From contig JAFLDC010000021.1 in NCBI GenBank assembly GCA_017302775.1, positions 1-16,364 on the forward strand: DNA of 16,364 bases, read 5' to 3'. This stretch comes from Sphingomonadales bacterium (GTDB taxonomy: Bacteria > Pseudomonadota > Alphaproteobacteria > Sphingomonadales > Sphingomonadaceae). This document shows, piece after piece, positions 14,764 through 16,364 of this stretch. A program made the translations under genes and the position numbers. The notes beneath the pieces are model-generated. The model saw nothing but the letters and a program-made list of their open reading frames with translations. It was not told the DNA's origin and did not search any database. Positions within the stretch are counted from its first letter, which is position 1, and every line of letters starts with the position of its first letter.

Positions 14764-15555
14764 ATGGTTTCGATCGCTACCTGGAACATCAATTCGGTCC
14801 GTCTGCGGATCGATCAGGTCACCCGCTTCCTGGCCGAGCAAGCGCCGGATGTGCTGTGCCTGCAAGAGATCAAAACCCAGGAAAGCCTGTTCCCCCACGA
14901 GGCGTTCGATGCCCTGGGCTATCAGCATCGAGCTGTGCATGGGCAGAAGGGCTATCACGGGGTCGCCACTGTCAGCCGGATCCCTTTGCGCGAGCTGACC
15001 CGCAATGACTGGCAGGCCAATGGCGAGGCGCGCCACGTTGGCGTAGAGTTGCTCGGTGCCGGGCAGGGTCTGGTGCTGGAAAACGTTTACATCCCGGCAG
15101 GCGGCGATGTGCCCGACCGTGAGGTCAACGCCAAGTTCGGCCAGAAGCTCGATTTTCTGGAACGGATGGCGCGGTGGGCCGATGCGCTTGACCGCCCGAC
15201 GCTGCTGGTCGGCGATTTCAACATCGCCCCGCTGGATTGCGACGTTTACGATCATAAAGCGCTGATCAAGGTGGTGAGCCACACCCCCATCGAGATCGAA
15301 TCCCTGTACCGGCTGCGTGATGCGCACGGCTGGGTCGATCTTGGTCGCAAGCATATTCCAGCGCCGGAGCGGAACTGGACCTGGTGGTCTTACCGGACCT
15401 ACTGGCAGGAGAAGGACCGGGGGCGGCGGCTCGATCACATGTGGGCCTCCCCGGAACTGGCCGTCCAATCCCGCGGGCACCGGTTTGTCGAGGAAACCCG
15501 GCGCTGGGAACAGCCGAGCGATCACGTGCCGCTGATCACCGAGTTTGATCTGTGA
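14764..15555 (+). CDS. xthA: Exodeoxyribonuclease III (AP endonuclease, EEP family)
   Basis: A 263-residue magnesium-dependent DNA repair nuclease that cuts at abasic sites and degrades 3' ends in base excision repair. Catalytic landmarks of the exonuclease-endonuclease-phosphatase fold are all present: ATWNINSVR (Asn8), LQEIKTQE (metal-binding Glu35), NVYIPAGG (Tyr109), LVGDFNIAP (Asp151, Asn153), RRLDHMWAS (Asp224) and PSDHVPL (Asp253, His254). ATG 14764 was chosen because [13 protein letters not shown] is the family N-terminus. No good ribosome site precedes it (CTAAGTCCGTCCGC), so initiation may be weak or close to leaderless. Its stop overlaps the GTG of ribA, indicating one operon. Confidence 0.96.
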   Translation: MVSIATWNINSVRLRIDQVTRFLAEQAPDVLCLQEIKTQESLFPHEAFDALGYQHRAVHGQKGYHGVATVSRIPLRELTRNDWQANGEARHVGVELLGAGQGLVLENVYIPAGGDVPDREVNAKFGQKLDFLERMARWADALDRPTLLVGDFNIAPLDCDVYDHKALIKVVSHTPIEIESLYRLRDAHGWVDLGRKHIPAPERNWTWWSYRTYWQEKDRGRRLDHMWASPELAVQSRGHRFVEETRRWEQPSDHVPLITEFDL

Positions 15556-16364
15556 GCAGCCCGGCCCGGCGCGTCGCGCAAGCGATCGATGCGCTGCGCC
15601 ACGGCTGGCAGATCAGCCTGGATGGGGCCATCACCCTGCTACCGGCAGAAACCGGGCTGGGTGACGCACGGGCGCGCACGATGCTGATCTCCTGTGCGCG
15701 CGCCGTCACGCTCAAGCTGGCCAACCAGCGCGAAGCAGCCGTGCCCGAAGCGCCGGTAATGATCCGCGCCGCCGAGCCGTTTGACCTGACTGCGGCGCGC
15801 GCGCTGGCTGATCCGGCGCTTGACCTGACCTGGCCGATGAAGGGCCCGTTCGTGGCTGAACCGGTGATACTGCCCGATGCCGCTGCCGCCGCGTTGGAGT
15901 TGGCGCGGCTGGCGGGAATACTTCCGGCCTTTCTGGTCGATCCCGAGCCCACTGGGGAAGCGGTCGCCTTGGGCTCGGCCGACCTCATTGACTGGAAAGA
16001 TACCACGCACCTTACCATCGCTGCGCGGGCGCGGCTGCCCGTGTCGGCTTGTGAGGAGGCAGAGGTTATCGCCTTCCGCTCCGTCGACGATCTGCGGGAA
16101 CACGTTGCGCTGGTGATCGGGCAGCAAAGCGGCGATCACGCTCCGCTGGTCAGGCTCCATTCTGAATGCCTGACTGGCGACATCCTTGGCAGCCTCAAGT
16201 GCGATTGCGGGCCGCAGCTTGATGCAGCGCTGCGGGCAATGGCGGCAGAGGCTCGTGAAAAGGGCGGCTGGGGCGTGCTGCTTTACCTGCGCCAGGAAGG
16301 GCGCGGGATCGGCCTGATCAACAAGCTGCGCGCCTATGAACTTCAGGATCAGGGGTTCGATACC
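15552..16364 (+). CDS. ribA: GTP cyclohydrolase II with N-terminal extension (3' end beyond window)
   Basis: The frame is open from GTG 15552 to the right edge, giving 271 residues. Its GTG overlaps the exonuclease stop (GTGA). The catalytic domain begins near residue 195. HSECLTGD and GSLKCDCG give the zinc ligands Cys206, Cys217 and Cys219, and [10 protein letters not shown] (246-255) lines the GTP site. GTP cyclohydrolase II opens the GTP ring in the first step of riboflavin synthesis. About 190 residues lie before it. They do not show the acidic motif I would expect of an active RibB (dihydroxybutanone phosphate synthase), so this may be a degenerate RibB-like or a lineage-specific domain. 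The window ends before the catalytic domain is complete. Confidence 0.93.
   Translation, partial: MSSPARRVAQAIDALRHGWQISLDGAITLLPAETGLGDARARTMLISCARAVTLKLANQREAAVPEAPVMIRAAEPFDLTAARALADPALDLTWPMKGPFVAEPVILPDAAAAALELARLAGILPAFLVDPEPTGEAVALGSADLIDWKDTTHLTIAARARLPVSACEEAEVIAFRSVDDLREHVALVIGQQSGDHAPLVRLHSECLTGDILGSLKCDCGPQLDAALRAMAAEAREKGGWGVLLYLRQEGRGIGLINKLRAYELQDQGFDT

Noticed and set aside
14539..15525. 328-codon open frame on the minus strand opposite the exonuclease III gene
   Set aside because: It is antisense to an intact, well-recognised enzyme and runs across the strong terminator, with no recognisable domain.

Overview
The window is dense, GC-rich chromosomal DNA of an alphaproteobacterium. 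The protein set points to the Sphingomonadales (Sphingomonadaceae/Erythrobacteraceae type): an exosortase-A-style O-glycosylation ligase, a cysteine-type intracellular PHA depolymerase, PhhA, PPK2, and a GTP cyclohydrolase II with a long N-terminal extension. The order is inferred from protein resemblance only; there is no rRNA. No IS element, prophage, CRISPR array, tRNA or other sign of recent transfer was seen.

Layout. (1) 1-2427, minus strand: a GT4 glycosyltransferase followed by a two-helix membrane protein with a long Pro/Ala-rich tail that runs off the left edge; it starts at GTG 1150. (2) 2493-5063, plus strand, divergent: a possible 40-residue membrane microprotein, an O-antigen-ligase-like protein of the exosortase-A type, and an acyltransferase-3 protein. 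Starts and stops overlap at both junctions. With the glycosyltransferase these look like part of a surface polysaccharide or protein-glycosylation locus. (3) 5170-6913: a NodN-like MaoC hydratase and a thiolase, closed by a strong intrinsic terminator. (4) 6961-7590: a DUF4126 membrane protein, convergent with (5) phaZ at 7598-8842 on the minus strand. (6) 8843-8988: a divergent regulatory region with two short palindromes, both TGC-N3-GCA, exactly 20 bp apart, resembling PhaR-type operators. (7) 8989-11636: an MsbA-like ABC exporter translationally coupled to uppP. (8) 11633-12574, minus strand: phhA, whose stop codon overlaps that of uppP. (9) 12663-14472, plus strand: ppk2, rpmG and a lolA-like periplasmic carrier. 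(10) 14473-14763: a 291 bp gene-free stretch holding a foldable element and a very strong intrinsic terminator, possibly a small RNA. (11) 14764-16364: an exodeoxyribonuclease III gene whose stop overlaps the GTG start of ribA, which is cut by the right edge.

How the genes fit together. Three themes dominate: envelope glycan and lipid traffic (glycosyltransferase, ligase, acyltransferase, ABC exporter, UppP, LolA); acyl-CoA and storage-polymer turnover (MaoC, thiolase, PhaZ, plus PPK2 for polyphosphate); and housekeeping (L33, exonuclease III, riboflavin synthesis, phenylalanine hydroxylation). No complete novel defence or mobile system is visible. The best leads are the microprotein at 2493-2615, the paired operators at 8890-8923, the structured RNA candidate at 14576-14704, and repeated Q-[VI]-F motifs in the tail of the left-edge membrane protein.
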